Shown here: positions 30,861 to 44,200 of the stretch, piece after piece
How positions within the stretch are numbered: position 1 is the first letter of the stretch
Layout: the number at the start of each line of letters is the position of its first letter
NCBI RefSeq assembly: GCF_000003815.2
Contig: NC_049981.1
Coordinates: 115,764-179,763, forward strand
Length of the DNA stretch: 64,000 bases
Direction of reading: 5' to 3'
Source: Branchiostoma floridae
Lineage: Eukaryota > Chordata > Leptocardii > Amphioxiformes > Branchiostomatidae
The notes under the pieces: generated by a model
Databases searched by the model: none
What the model was told of the DNA's origin: nothing
What the model saw: the letters and a program-made list of their open reading frames with translations, nothing else
Position numbers and translations under genes: made by a program

Positions 30861-33800
30861 CCTCTGTTTTGTACTTTGTGTAATAGTTGTTGCCATACTT
30901 TGTACTATGTACAATTGTCGTGCAATAAAAGTTTATGTTCTACGATATCCTTCCAGCGAGAAAACCGACCAAAGAAAGGGACATTATGGCAAGTAGTGTA
31001 TGATAAACGGTTTTTGCTTGCTTCAGTTTGTATGTATACCAGGTAACCCGCATTATGGCATGACACACCAGGTTTTAACTGAAGAGTGCTAGCTGCATAT
31101 ACGGACAGATTTATTTGATCCACTAGAAAAAGGTTGATTCCAGGCTATATCCCAATCCAATCTTGGTTAAGGAGTGGTTGTCTGTCTGTTTTGGTTACGT
31201 ATTTCGTACAGAAACGTTGATACGAAATTTGCAACAGAAGTTTAAGAATTAAGTTAAATACAAAGTCTGTTTTCATAAATAAACGTGTGGTGTATTTTCT
31301 TGTATCATGAGAATAAAGAAATTCTGTGATATACCCGTTACTAAATCTAGATTAATAATAGGTCGTATCGGGCATTTGGCGATGTCTGGATCTTTTTTCA
31401 AAATAGTAGGTTATTTCAAGGAGGTTTTATAGACCTGTTATTTGAAACAGGCTCATAGTAATCTGTGACTTCTTTTCGGTATAATCTCGCGGAATGTTAT
31501 CAGGCATCTAAATTAATTATACACAGACAGCACAGCGATAGCATGATTCAATTTACCCAGCTTGCTATAGCTACCGACAACAAGCCCCGAACCGAGTGAA
31601 CGATTAATGTTTTATAAATAATTTAGATGTCCACAGAAATTATTAAAAATCAGTACCCGAAAACTGCAACACAATTGCATACACGTTACGAGAATTATAA
31701 GATTAATATATGCCATAGCGAGTGTGTTTGTTAGTTTATTAGTAAGTGCCACTCATGCTAATCGTGTGGTAAATAGCATTACGTGTGCTACCATAGCGCA
31801 GTAATAGACTTTGACTTCTTGAATTCCGCAGTGGCGAGTAATTGTTTGCCATCTCTAACTCTGCCTAGAAACCATTTACGTCTGTCTCCTCTTGAGTTAA
31901 ACTAATTTTGCTAATCTCTTTGACAAACACAACTATGTTTATGGCTTCGAACCGACAAATAGACTATTCTAGAAGCCGATGTATGATATAACAATTCAGT
32001 GTTGACTTGAAGAAAAGGTGTGATATGCGAGGAAAGTTATAATAATTTTGTCAGTTTTTCCGTCGTTACAATGGCATGTATTCGTGTCTGTAAGATTAAT
32101 GAGTATGTTATCAGGGTTATATTGCTTATTCGTGGAGAGAAGTGTCGTCAACAGCCTTGTGTTATTACCTTCATGGATGGAGGTATTGTTTTCGGATAGA
32201 TAACAAAGTTCTTTATAGTTACAGCGAGGAACTAATATTTACAATCAACAGCCGACATGTCGGTGACTATTTGTCACCTTCCTCGAGTATGACCTGACTG
32301 GTAATATTCCACACTGCAGCTAGGTGTCGCTGCTAACAATGCGGTCCCAAACGTAAAGAAGTGTCCCAACACGAGTTTAGTTTTTTTGGTGTGTCTGTTT
32401 ATTTGTTTTCGAATATTCGCATTCTTTAATTGGCTGACATAACTCATGAGGCTATGGTTGGCTGGATTGTGGTGAAATTTTTATGTAGATAGGTCTTGTA
32501 TAGACGAATGCTAAGGTCAATGTTTGGCATTCTAGCAACTTGTCTCGCTAATGTTTGGATATAGATTGGAAGTTTTGTACGGTTAGCAAAGCATCGTTTA
32601 ATGTCTTGCGTGACTGTTTTCCAGTGCCATTCTTCACAACAACAACTCTAAGATACCATCAAAAACTCTAACTTGTATATCGGATGCAAAATCCTTCTTC
32701 TGTAAATGTTTAAGCCTGCCCCTAATGCACTTGTTTTGACACTGATAGTTGTAAAGTTAGTGGTTACCCCGTTACTCCGTACATTTTGCAGCCGAGGGAA
32801 AATCTGATTGGCTCGCATTGCACTGCAGCATAGGTGTCGCTGCTCGCAGATGTGGTCCCCACCGCTAAGTATTCTTTATTCATAACAGAAGATAGCGTGA
32901 AGGAAAAAAAAAAACATCTCACTATCATTAAAATAAGTTAGTACGATTTGTCAAAAAGTGCTATTGTTTATCACATACAGACTTATAAAATGTCGCACCC
33001 TATTATAGCATGTGCTAGTCCTGGGGATTGGTCGTACATTCGTCGTACAAATGTCGTGCGATGGAAAAAGAGTCCTACATGTCATGTGTCAATTGTCTTC
33101 TTATTTACCAAAAGGACAGCAGTCTGTTTCAGATCATTGTTGGCCATTGCTTCTGTCCCAGTTTATTTGAAAATTCTTCGTACGACATTAATATCGTACT
33201 ATGATCGCACGACGAATGAGGACCTCGTCGCACGTTATCGTGTTTCCCGGTCTAACGCCAACGCGTGAATGCCGCAGTCGCGCCGGAGTTGACGGGGCGA
33301 CTCCAAACGTCGATACTTCTTTAACTTTGAAGCAAACACTCCAGCGGTAAGAAAAACAATATAGAAGGCTTTTGACGTGGGCAGTGTTTGCCTCTGGGGT
33401 TGAGTTGTATTTACCAAGAACATTCCACTATAGCCCGTTGAAAGGGGGCGTTTACTTTTTAATGAAGTAAAAACAACTCAATCAAAGAGTTAAAACTTGA
33501 CTGTAAGTAAAGTTAGTCTTTAGAATGCCTTAGATACAACGTAAGACAATCTAAGTGGCAATTTTACATTTGTGATAGAATTTTGTCTTCTGTAAAATCT
33601 CGTAGAAGAAATGGTTGCTTCCAAATGTTTTTCTGTACCCTCGTAGTTTGTCTGTTGTGGGATTAATTAAAGTCGTGGCGCGGGGTAGCTACGGTGTCAC
33701 CGCGGTGGTATCCAACAACCTGCCGGCGATAATCTCTCTTCCTGGCGCCCTTTTGACCACACAGCGGGACTAAACATCAGCGAAACCTGCAACTAATGAC

Positions 33801-34050
33801 CGGTAAACATCACAAACTCCGCCATACATGTACGTTAGCTACGTTTTGAGGGAAACAACATAGCGGTATCACCTCGCGAAGGGACTATGTCACTCTGAGC
33901 TACTGCAGACCAAGAAGAAACAAACTCTCAGCAACCACCGGACAACTATAGGTAAAACGGAGCACGCTGCATCGCAGTATCTTTCAGCGAGGTCATCCGA
34001 AGAGTTCTACATATTTCACCGTTTTGTTGTACCAAAGCAAGCACAGATTG
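30861..34050. other. intergenic, no recognised gene
   Basis: No ORF with a recognisable motif. A dispersed repeat containing CACTGCAGCATAGGTGTCGCT occurs near 32315 and 32820 and again at 41420. A region with GTCGTGCGATGG (about 33020-33240) resembles 40465-40530. The stretch 33670-33780 is GC-richer and could be a promoter. Confidence 0.4.
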
Positions 34051-34298
34051 GTATCTAGTGGCTGTTTTGTACATAGTGACGAAAGATATCGCCACAAAGT
34101 CGTCCAGAAAACTCAGAAGGAGTTGCCAATGCTCTGAGACCCCGACGGATTTTTCAGAAGACACTTTTGAAGAAGTATCTAGTGGCTGTTTTGTATATAG
34201 TAACGAAAGATATCGCCACAAAGTCGTCCAGAAAACTCAGAAGGAGTTGCCAATGCTCTGAGACCCCGACGGATTTTTCAGAAGACACTTTTGGACTG
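34051..34298 (+). repeat. 124-bp tandem duplication
   Basis: GTATCTAGTGGCTGTTTTGT at 34051 recurs at 34175, followed in both copies by nearly identical sequence to AGAAGACACTTTTG. Few differences, so the duplication is recent. Confidence 0.9.
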
Positions 34299-34467
34299 CT
34301 CTTCCGTGGTACATGTGGTGGGGTATCTTGTTGTTTGAGACTTTGGTAACGGTTGCTCGGTTGATAGGCACATATTGACTAAAATTATCGATTGAAAAGA
34401 CGGAACAGCAGCGTGGAAAGGTGGCGACAAAAAGGAGGATTTCAGACGAACTTGCACGGGACTAACG
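34299..34467 (+). other. possible 5' untranslated exon (end at GTAAGT)
   Basis: The first coding exon of the coiled-coil gene starts after an acceptor, so at least one upstream non-coding exon is expected. AACG|GTAAGT at 34468 is a strong donor after a purine-rich stretch. ACAG|GTATGT at 37327 is a competing candidate. Neither is proven. Confidence 0.25.
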
Positions 34468-37400
34468 GTAAGTAACTCTCATGACTTTCTGCAATTTTTT
34501 TCATATCTTTAAGTTTCATCCTTGTCTCATCTTATGGCCTTGTCTAAATTCTGAGTAGCGTGGGATGGTCAATATATAACTTCGGCCACACCCAAAAATA
34601 AGGTACACAACTCACTTTTTTGGCAAAGTTATAAAGTCCAAAGTCTTTTATGGATGTACATGTATACCGAAATTCAAATCATGGTGACCACTGACCACAG
34701 TGACATGAAATTGGTGGATATTGATAAACGGCTTCATATTAAATCATACAATTCTGCCCCCAGATATGACTTGTGCACTTTAATTACTGGGTGAGGATTA
34801 CCCCTTGTACGCCGTGGACCGAATCCAGTGATGATAAAAACATTATCGTCCTTATAAACTATATATTGCAATCATAAAACATTGGCCGAGGAAAAGTGGT
34901 ATATGTTTGACTCTATTTCAACTTAAACCAAATGACACGTGTCAACTCATAACGTTAAAGACGGGTTAGCTTTTTAGGTGTATAGAAATTAACAATAGTA
35001 TATAGAGTTTATACGTAGTATATAGTATGCTGGTGCATACTAGTACAGTATACAGAATTTTTGTGTACGTATCACGGTAGTTTGGCATATCATTAGCTAA
35101 TATGCGCGAGAAGATGTAAGTATTTTTTCACACCGTAGCAGTTTTTATAGGTAATATTCAGAAAACACCCAAGTCGTCAGATCATGGAATTGTGGAACAG
35201 GTCATTAATGTCATTTTCTTTCGTGGGTCTGCGCTTATTGGATTTTCTTCAAGCAGATGTTGAGTTATGCGTTGTTTAACATCCTATGCGCATGCATAGC
35301 TCAGCTTGTTGTTACTTGTAACATTGGTAATGACTCCTCTGATTTAGCAAACTGCAAAACAATACAGAAGTCATATAAAAATGAAATCCAAGATGGCGGA
35401 CTGAATGTCAAGGTACATTTTTGACGTAACAAAGTTTTTATATCATTTCCGCCATATTGTTCGCCGTCGACATAGCGTTCAGGGTAGGGTCTCGTGTTAG
35501 TTACTGGTGTCAGTTCTAAAACAACACTGGCTGCTTTCACTACGGAACAACGGTTTCCTTTCTCCGCTCTTCAACCGTGGCGGACAGAATGACAAACACG
35601 TCTGATAAGTACAACCTGTACGGTATTCGTTTCTGTGTGCGCGTGGGTGTACTAAAGGTCTTTGGTTCCTTGGGAAAACATGGTAGAAATTAATAGCGCT
35701 AAATTCATATAAGTAACAAACAAATTCCCTTGCGTAATCAAATAGTAAAGAAACGACCTATAATTGTGTGTTGACCTCTTTCAAACTCATTTGATAGCTA
35801 GACAAATAACCAAAGTGAGGCTTAAGACTCTCTACGAAACTCTGTATCCAACTCACTTTTTTTAGTAGATGAACAAATAGTAGAATTGAGCTCCAAGCAT
35901 GGTTCGGTACTAGTTTTTAAGTTGCTGAAAATTATTAATAGCTTACAAAATAGTAAAAGCTGAGCTCTAAACTAAAAATCATTTGTGCTATAGCATCTTT
36001 CGAACTCATTTATAGTTAAAAAATAGCAAAAAATATGGGCTCTAAACGCGTGATACTCTTTATCAGAATACTTGCCCGTTTCTCGTTGTTAAATCATCGA
36101 TAAAGGCACAACTACACCTTACCAAGATAACGGTGTTTGAAGTGCATGGTCGTGGGAACATAGAGATAAGAACAGGTGCTGTTGTACGTGAGGCTTTGAA
36201 GTTCATGTAAGAGAGAGTTTCTTATCTTTGGACGGTGAAATGTATCCGGAGCACGGCTATAGGTTTTCACCAAAAACCTTAAAAGACCTCTTCACTCGTC
36301 TGGCAAAGCCCTTGAGGTGGGACTGAAAGTTTCACATGAGGGTCGCGTGTTTAGATATGCAACGACTATAAAGCCTTTCAAATATTCTGAAAGTATAGAG
36401 ATATTCAGGGACCAAAAGTGACAAATGCTCAGTATTCGCTGCCATCTGAGGTTCTGTATTCGCTAACGTTGGTATGTCACTGCACTTCGAGCACCAGTGC
36501 GGCACTGCGGGGTTCGAAAGAGTACTCAACGAATTTTACGTTTTGTGTATTCTGGTGTCTTCTAAGTCATGCCTCTACGTATAACGCAATATCTAAATTA
36601 TGAAAAGTCGGCGAAAATAACACAACAGTGCCTCAGATCAGTGAACGAACCCCGCAGCGCCGCACAGGTGCCCCAAGTGTAGTGAGATACCACCTTAAGA
36701 AGGTTTGTGTGTGTTTGTCCGTCTTTGAACACGATAACTCGAGAAGGCTAGGTTAGATTGTCTTGAAACTTAGTACGTAGCTAAGTCTTGATAGGACCTC
36801 AAAATTATCAGATTTTTTTGCCTCCTAGCGGCTCGTTGTGGTACTGTAGCGCGACTTCTGGTTTTGACATGTCATCTGGACAAGTAGTACCTACTAGTCA
36901 CAATTTGTGATTAGTAGGTATAGCTCTTTTGGTCGGAAATAAACCACGCAAAATGGGCCCAGTACGTAATGATTTAAAAATTTAAAAGTATTGAGGTAAC
37001 GTTCTTTTTATGTTGTCGCTATTTCACATGGATATCTTTGCCTAACATGAGTTTAGAACACATAGAAAGCTCGAAAAGCGAAAATGTTCTTGAGATAGAT
37101 TGAATGACCTTTCTATTTGCCGTAGGTTTTACCTGCAGTACCGCTAGGTTCCGCTGTTTATTCTGGGCGTGGCCAGCGACAGGCAATAGCAACGTTATAG
37201 TTTCCAGGTTGTTTGGCGCTGTTTTGTTCAGCGTCGGTTCGACATTCTACCCATAGTTTCCTTATTTTACTCCACTGAACTAGTCGTTTTAAGAGTTCTC
37301 GACTTCACCAAGGTATTTCTCGACAGGTATGTTACATTTGTGAACAATTTGCAACGTTACGACGTTTGTAACCGTGGTTTTAGTGTGTGAATGTTTTGTT

Positions 37401-38177
37401 TGACGTCGCGATTGGATCTTGTTTTTCTACGTGCAGCATTTCATCCTCGTGCTAGGTTGTGACAATAGTGATGCGTGTTTGATACTTACCCTTGCCATAA
37501 GTGTCACCAAGCTAAAGGGGAGAATCGCAAGAAATTAAGGACTTTTTCTAAATACGTGCCGATTTCTGGATTTCTGTTTTGGTCAAGTTTTATCACATTT
37601 ACGTGTACCGTTTGCCCTGTTCTGTTACCGACCCCGAAAACCTTTTAACGGGGAAGATTTGGCACATTTATTATAATATCTCTAAATGTTCTCATCGCTT
37701 CAGAGAATATTCCTTGTTCTTATAGACTGATAATTATCGTTGGAGACACACCTTAGAGGTACATAATGTTTCTACAAAATATTAAAATAATTACAAGATA
37801 ACTAAGCCGTAAAACTTATACCAAATTACGGTATCAAGCACTTTAGTGGTGGGTAAATGTATTACATGATTTACCTAATATAGTTCAACTACATTAAAAA
37901 TATAATAGTACAGGCATGTATTTAATGTATAAGGTAAAGAGGTTTTTGCTGTGTTTTTTTTTTTTTCTCTTCATTTTGGTATCCTATATGTTGTGTGCCT
38001 TTCCCATGTCGAAGTGTAACAAAACCCTGTAAGGTCCAGACGGTTGTCTGTTAACACGTGAGTGTGGTATGTTGTAATGTCTTCCGTTAATGTCTAGTAC
38101 ACAAGCAGGGGCAGAAACGTTAGTAACGGGGCTTTGTAAACAGTCTTGTTAAAACATTACGGCAAAACATACCAGGT
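34468..38177. other. non-coding region with dispersed repeats
   Basis: No recognisable protein. A stretch at 36505-36680 matches the element at 4785-5010. Sequence at 36690-36880 (TGTCTTGAAAC, CTCGTTGTGGTACTGTAGCG) resembles 12095-12180 and is a dispersed repeat. AAGATGGCGGA at 35389-35399 resembles a YY1 site. Confidence 0.4.
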
Positions 38178-38640
38178 ATGTCCCTGTAGCTCAACTGATA
38201 GCGCTGTCTAACATCTGAGCTCCAGGTTCAGATTTGTTGGTAACTGGTACTCTCCAAGCAGAGGTTAGGCTAAGGCTGTTTTTTTAACGTTTTTTTAGTC
38301 GTTTTTATCGGGCTTTCTATTTTGTCATTTTTTGTTGTTGTGTCCGGCCTAAGGTTTTGACACAGCAAGATATAATAAAAAACAATAGAAAGCCCGACAA
38401 AAACGACTAAAAAAACGTTAAAAAACAACCGGAGCCTAACCTCTGCTTGGAGAGTAGGTAACTGGAAGACACATGTTCAAGTCCTGGCAAAATTGTCTCA
38501 GTTTGGGCTGCACCTTTCTTTCGTAAAGGATGTAAAATTGGGGTCCCGTTGTCGTGAAGGTGCCTTGAGCACTTTAAAAGGGAAGTAGCCACTTCCTGTA
38601 AAAAATATACCCTACTACAAAAAAAAGCAAGGAAATTTGC
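38178..38640 (+). mobile_element. tRNA-derived SINE split by a MITE
   Basis: The head TGTCCCTGTAGCTCAACTG is tRNA-like. After the inserted MITE the body resumes with ATGTTCAAGTCCTGG (B-box-like) and GGCTGCACCTTTCTTTCG, also found in the SINE at 51380-51560 (GGCTGCACCCGTCTTTCG). Confidence 0.7.
38248..38456. mobile_element. MITE with 9-bp target duplication inside the SINE
   Basis: TACTCTCCAAGCAGAGGTTA at the left is perfectly inverted at the right end. The flanks are GGTAACTGG (38239-38247) and GGTAACTGG (38457-38465). Inner arms (AGTCGTTTTTATCGGGCTTT and its inverse) extend about 75 bp. A 9-bp duplication suggests a Mutator-like mobilising family (inference). Confidence 0.9.
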
Positions 38641-40775
38641 CGACCTATGTGCCGAGGGAAGGTGTACAACAACATGTAACTACAATGCCTCCCCATTGTT
38701 TACGTGTAAGCCCAATCAGAATGAATGAATTAATTTTATTGCTCAACAATCGCACAAGGTACAATATATGGCAACCAATAACAACTAATAGCAATACAGA
38801 CAATGGTACTACGTGGCTACATACAGAACAACAAATATTATCGATAACAGCAAAGATGATAGGGGAAGCTAACTGATTGATCCATTTTACTTGCCGACCA
38901 TTTCGCACAGTTTAAGGTTTGACAAAGAAAATGGCAAACGGTGCCTGATAAGGGGTAACAATTTAGCCTGTTCCAACATCTGCTTGGAGATTTGAATGGG
39001 AAGAAAAGCATGGGGAATATTGCTCAAGTTGTATGATTTTGGATACATCAGCGCTCGCTCATTAACTTTCAATTATTGACATAATGATAACCTCCTATAA
39101 GATTAGGAATAGTGGAAAAGTTGAATGCTGCAAAATACACAGATATTGGCTTGTACGTTACACCATAGACCTGTTTCGGGTTCAACTTGTGTTATCAGCT
39201 TTCTATTCCTGTACGTTTGACATTTTAGTAATTTCTTTTTCTCGCCCTCTTGTATTCGTTTTTGGGTTTAAGAATTATCTACAAATTTATGTCAAAGAGG
39301 CCTTATCCATTTTTCAAATAATAAGTATAACCAATATGTTAAATACTCTGTAAAATTCTTGTCAAAACATTTTAAAACGGTCAGCAATAAGGGTGATCAG
39401 AGGTACGCATTTACACAACCCCTGGGTAAGTGTTATTTCAGTCAATATTGGCCTTTGTTTAGCTGCCCGTATTGGCTAGGGTTGTGCGTCATTTCCGCAT
39501 CTTTACACGGTCATTGGTTGGCGGGGTACTTTTATGTGGTGCACTTTTTGTTATGATTCGCCTTTTTATCAAAACATACTACAGGAAACATTCTGCTAGA
39601 ATAAAAGGTTTCGTGCATGAAGCGCATTTCAAACAAGAACTTTTTCCTAGGAATTAAATGGCCCGTAATTCCTATATCATGTATTAGACTGGCCCGGTTC
39701 ACACTTAGCTTGTGCAATTATTCAAGTCCGTATATTTGAGTTGCGTATTGGCGTTGTAAGGCTTTAGTTAAGTTTGTGGCGAAGACATTCTTTTTATCCA
39801 AGATGTATGATTTAATGTTTAAGGTATAAATTTTTAGATTTTTAGATTTTTAGATTTTTAGATTTTTAGATTTTTAGATTTTTAGATTTTTAGATTTTTA
39901 GATTTTTAGATTTTTAGATTTTTAGATTTTTAGATTTTTAGATTTTACTGTCATTTACACATCCAAAATGAAATATACGTAAAATCTATGGCGAATAAAC
40001 TTTCCCGTGTGAAACCGTACAGTTTTTCCACTCACATAAATCCATGTCCACTTGAGAGGCTCGTGTAGGCGCTGGTTACTTCTGGGATCTTCTTGAGACG
40101 TATTTCAAGGAGCACTTGAGAGAAAAGACGCCCAAGCTGGCAGGTGGTGCGTTCCGCGCCAGGGGAGCGGCATGTTATTGTTACAGGATTAGCTGTTTTA
40201 ACAGTGGGGGAAGTGGAGTTATCGGTAATCTCCTCACAGATGTAAGGAGCCGTTTCAGTCTGTGTTATACGCGTATACGGTTGTGTTTTGGCGACGCTTC
40301 AAGTGCTAGCCCAATAGTATATCATATCATTTGTCAAACATTTTAGTACATTTTGTTCAGGGAGCTTGCTCGGACAACTCGTATATAAGAATCAGTATCG
40401 CAATTGCCGAAGAACAATTCCAGCTGATGCGACCACGAGCACTTACACGTTGTATACAGCATAGGCCTTCTCACATTCGTCGTACGATTCTTGTAAGAAT
40501 GTCGTGCGATGGTCGTGCGATCGCAAATTGACGAAATTCCTTTGATAGTCGTCCAAATTACAGCTATTTGGTTGCCAAATCGTGGGCATCTTCGTTCCTT
40601 TTCGGTAGTTGGTTCTGTCACAGCCTGCTTGAAAATCCTAAAATATGAAAATTAATATCGTACGTCAACCTACGAGAAATGTGACCGCGCCATGTTGTAA
40701 TATTTACGGCTGAAATCAATTTCAAAAGACTATTGACATTTGATTTTTTGTAACGTTGATATTTTTCCAACTACA
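38641..40775. other. non-coding region upstream of the coiled-coil coding exons
   Basis: No recognised gene. Contains the octamer microsatellite at 39832-39946 and a stretch with GTCGTGCGATGG shared with 33020-33240. Confidence 0.4.
39832..39946 (+). repeat. (TTTTTAGA)n octamer microsatellite
   Basis: About fourteen perfect copies of TTTTTAGA. Confidence 0.97.
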
Positions 40776-40827
40776 GATCTACAACAAGAGATTATAAACT
40801 GAAGTAAGCAAAACCCAGGCAGTTACC

Positions 40828-41229
40828 ATGGCGACCGGAGGGAGACCGGAAGTACCGGAGGAGGAACCGGAAATAGACCCGTACCAGGGCCTCGACAACG
40901 AGGAACTAAAAATCGCGCTGAAACTCGCGGAGGAAGAAACGCGAGGCTTGTACGCGGACTTAAAAACAACCATGGAAGAACACGAGAGAGCAAAACAAGA
41001 ACTGGAACAGAAGCTGACCAAAGCCCTGCAAGAAAAGCAGACCATAACCAAAGAAAGGGACGCAGCCGTGGCCAAGTTGAGGGGAGTTAAAGACGACTCC
41101 GTTGCAAAGGATCATCGAAACTCACAGAGAATTAAGGACCTTCAGTCAAAACTACAGGAAAAGACTTTGGAATGTAAGAGACTTCTAAGAAGCAACGAGT
41201 TGCTGAGGAAGAAACTTAACGCGCAACAG
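40828..41229 (+). CDS. coiled-coil gene, coding exon 1
   Basis: 134 codons from the ATG, preceded by UTR after acceptor AACTACAG (about 40776) and ended by GTGAGT. Acidic N-terminus, then helix with LKIALKLAEEETRG and KRLLRSNELLRKKLNAQQ. Confidence 0.88.
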
Positions 41230-44200
41230 GTGAGTGTAGTGTCTTAAGACAGTTTATCTTCAAGTAGATGTATAAAGGATATTTTATTAGTTCGTGAATA
41301 ATTTCATCAAGTTGTAGGACTATAGAATAGTAACTATGATTTTTTTATAACCAAAACATACGATCGCAACTAACGTTTCGGTGACCGTCTGTCACCTTCC
41401 CTAGGACAATTCTGACTTTGCACTGCAGCATAGGTGTCGCTTCTTACAAATGCAGTACCAAACGCTACATTTCGTCAAACCGTAAAAGACCAAAACATGA
41501 AATGAAAAACGAACATCTTTGTCATTTCAATAAGGTGTCTGTGGAAAAAAAAAGGTCAAGAAAATAAGAAATAGACAAATGATTGTGATATTCAAACAAA
41601 ATTGCAATAGAATGATGATGTCATTTCCGTTTCCGGGTTACAGGCCAAAATGAAGTTCGAAGTTGACAAGGAGGTGAAGAAATTTAAGAACCAGCAGAGG
41701 AAGCTGGAGGAGGAAAATGAAGAAGCACAGAAGGAGGCGAAGGAAGCGGCGAAGAAAGTCCAACTTCTTCAAAAACAGGTTAGACTTGCAGAACAGAAGA
41801 TACAAATCTTTGTAAAATAGTTTCTTATTGTCGTGTCTTGATAATACAATTTTTACATCTTGTCTATTACAATCATCAGATCATTACATCATCATCATAA
41901 TTAACATAATCACTATCATCAACGTCATCGTCATCGTCACCATCATCACTTTCACGTCATCTTCATTACCGTCTTCATCATTGTCCCCATCATCTTTATC
42001 ATGCATGATACACATCTTGTCCATCATGGTCAGGAACATTACCATAACCACCATCATCATCATCATTCCTTGTAATGTAGAGTTGAAGCGTTTACAAAGT
42101 CGAATGACTTATCGATCAAACAAAAGAAAGAATGAATGAATGAATGAATGAATGAATGAAAAGATGAACGAACGAACAAATGATCGAACTTTCTATGCTA
42201 ATGCTAACCACTAAAATCTTCTCCCCCGTGTAGAAAGAAGACGAGGCGCGGCGGAAGATGCTGGCTGAGGAGCGGCTGCACCGTCTGGAGCGGGAGAACG
42301 AGCTGATGGAGAGGAAACACTTCATGACGGAGCGTGCGCTGGAGGAGGCCGTCAGGAAGATGAAGGAGGTGGGTTCTTGTCTTAGACATTCAGTTTAGGT
42401 CGTGATAAGAATGTCTTAAGGAAGCTTTTAATCATACCCTCCCCCCGTCAATAACAGGATTTTAATCCCCCCCCCCCCCCCCCGCAAAATTATCCAGAAA
42501 GCGTTCTGGAAGATCATTACGTTATTCAGTGCCACTTTTTTGGTACAGTGTAAGGATTGGCTGTATCAGAGAGTTAGGTACCTAATACATGTAATACGCT
42601 CCCCTTTCTTATTTATTCATAACGCCGAGTTTCAGCAGTAGGATTTTAGACATCGTCCATCATTACTTCGGTGTGTATTGTACTACGAAGCAAACTTGTA
42701 ATGTACACATAAATATCGACTATTGTATGACAGGTCTGGTTAGCGAAAGAGGAATATGAAATGACGTCAGACGACGAAGTAGATCCGGAAGCGGTGAGTT
42801 GCCCAGGCAGGATAGATAGCCGTGTTGCATGCTGGGAATGACTTTCAAGAATGTGTACATTTTCCTCTAGTGGGCATGCGCATGTCCTCCCTAATAATAT
42901 GTATGAGGATGCGTCAACAGAAAAAATCAATTAGGGTCCAAGCGCATGCAGTGGTGTTTTCATCAGTCAACTAACACTAAAAGGATGTTCACGATTCTCA
43001 GTATACGCATGAGCAGCGGAATGCATTTTGGGTAATATGTCAAAGGTTAATTCATGGAAAATAAACAAACGTTCAGTCGAACCGCAGGTCACCCCAGAAC
43101 GCGTTATTCTCTAAGATACGGCTTTTGTCGCGACCCGATTTGACCCCGCTGCAAGGGCGAAAACAACTGCCTGTTGTGCAACTAAAAGACCTCAAACCTA
43201 CATAATGTTTATACTTTTTCACATCTACAGGTTTTGCCCCGTACAACCATATAGATATTTCGTGCATTGTAAAATGACAGTAAACGCTGTTGCTTTCGAA
43301 ACATTGGCAATTTTTCGTCCGTATATTTGTAGCTGTCTTTTTTACAGTTCACCTTGATCCCAATAGTTAACCCCACAGCGTGATAGCCCAGTTCCTCACC
43401 TTTAAATTGATACCAAAGTTTCCATGTTAATTTGAGGAGCAACTTTTTGCCCCGAAATTATGTAACAACATGTCAAATTCCAAGCGTCTTTTTTTCGAAC
43501 GACAAACCGCACACACTGATCTTTCACTATGCTATACAACTCTCTGACATGAAGTATTGATATCAGTTTGCTTGCACATGAATCCCACTTATTCTGGCTT
43601 TTGGATAATGTCAGTTTTAATTTGGTAGGTTTCAGGAAGTCCTTTTGCGACGGAAAGACATGAGCTGTTAGTTTTGTTAACTTTTCCAAACGCTGGTTGA
43701 ACTTGCAACTAGGCCTGATCCCCGCGGCACGAAAAATGGAACGTACCGGCTGGGTTCCACCGTTCGAACCCAGGTTCGGACCAGGAGTTCGAAACAGATT
43801 GACTTGAAAACTGACGATTTTTAAAAATTATTATTTTGTACTAAAACCCTGTGTCGATGTACACTTGTCTATCATCAAGTCACTTATCATATTGCATGTG
43901 ACAGCCGCACCCATTCCGCTTCTCTTGCCAAGAAATGAGGTCTGTGACACCATGCGAAATGTATTAGAATACGCTCTAAACACAGGGTAGTGTGCGTGGC
44001 CTGCTACAACCAGACTGAAACTTCACCACCGTGATTTGCGTATGTTCGCACATAATTTCGGGGCAAAACGTTGCTCCTCAAATTAACCCGGTGACTATGG
44101 TATCCATTTAAAGGAGAGAAACTGGGCTATCACATGGTGTGGTTAGCTAATGGGATCAAGGTGATCTGTTAAAAAGACAGCCACACATAAACGGACCAAA

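Noticed and set aside
38178..38240. A tRNA gene
   Set aside because: Only the promoter boxes are tRNA-like; no cloverleaf can be completed and the same body occurs in other SINE copies.
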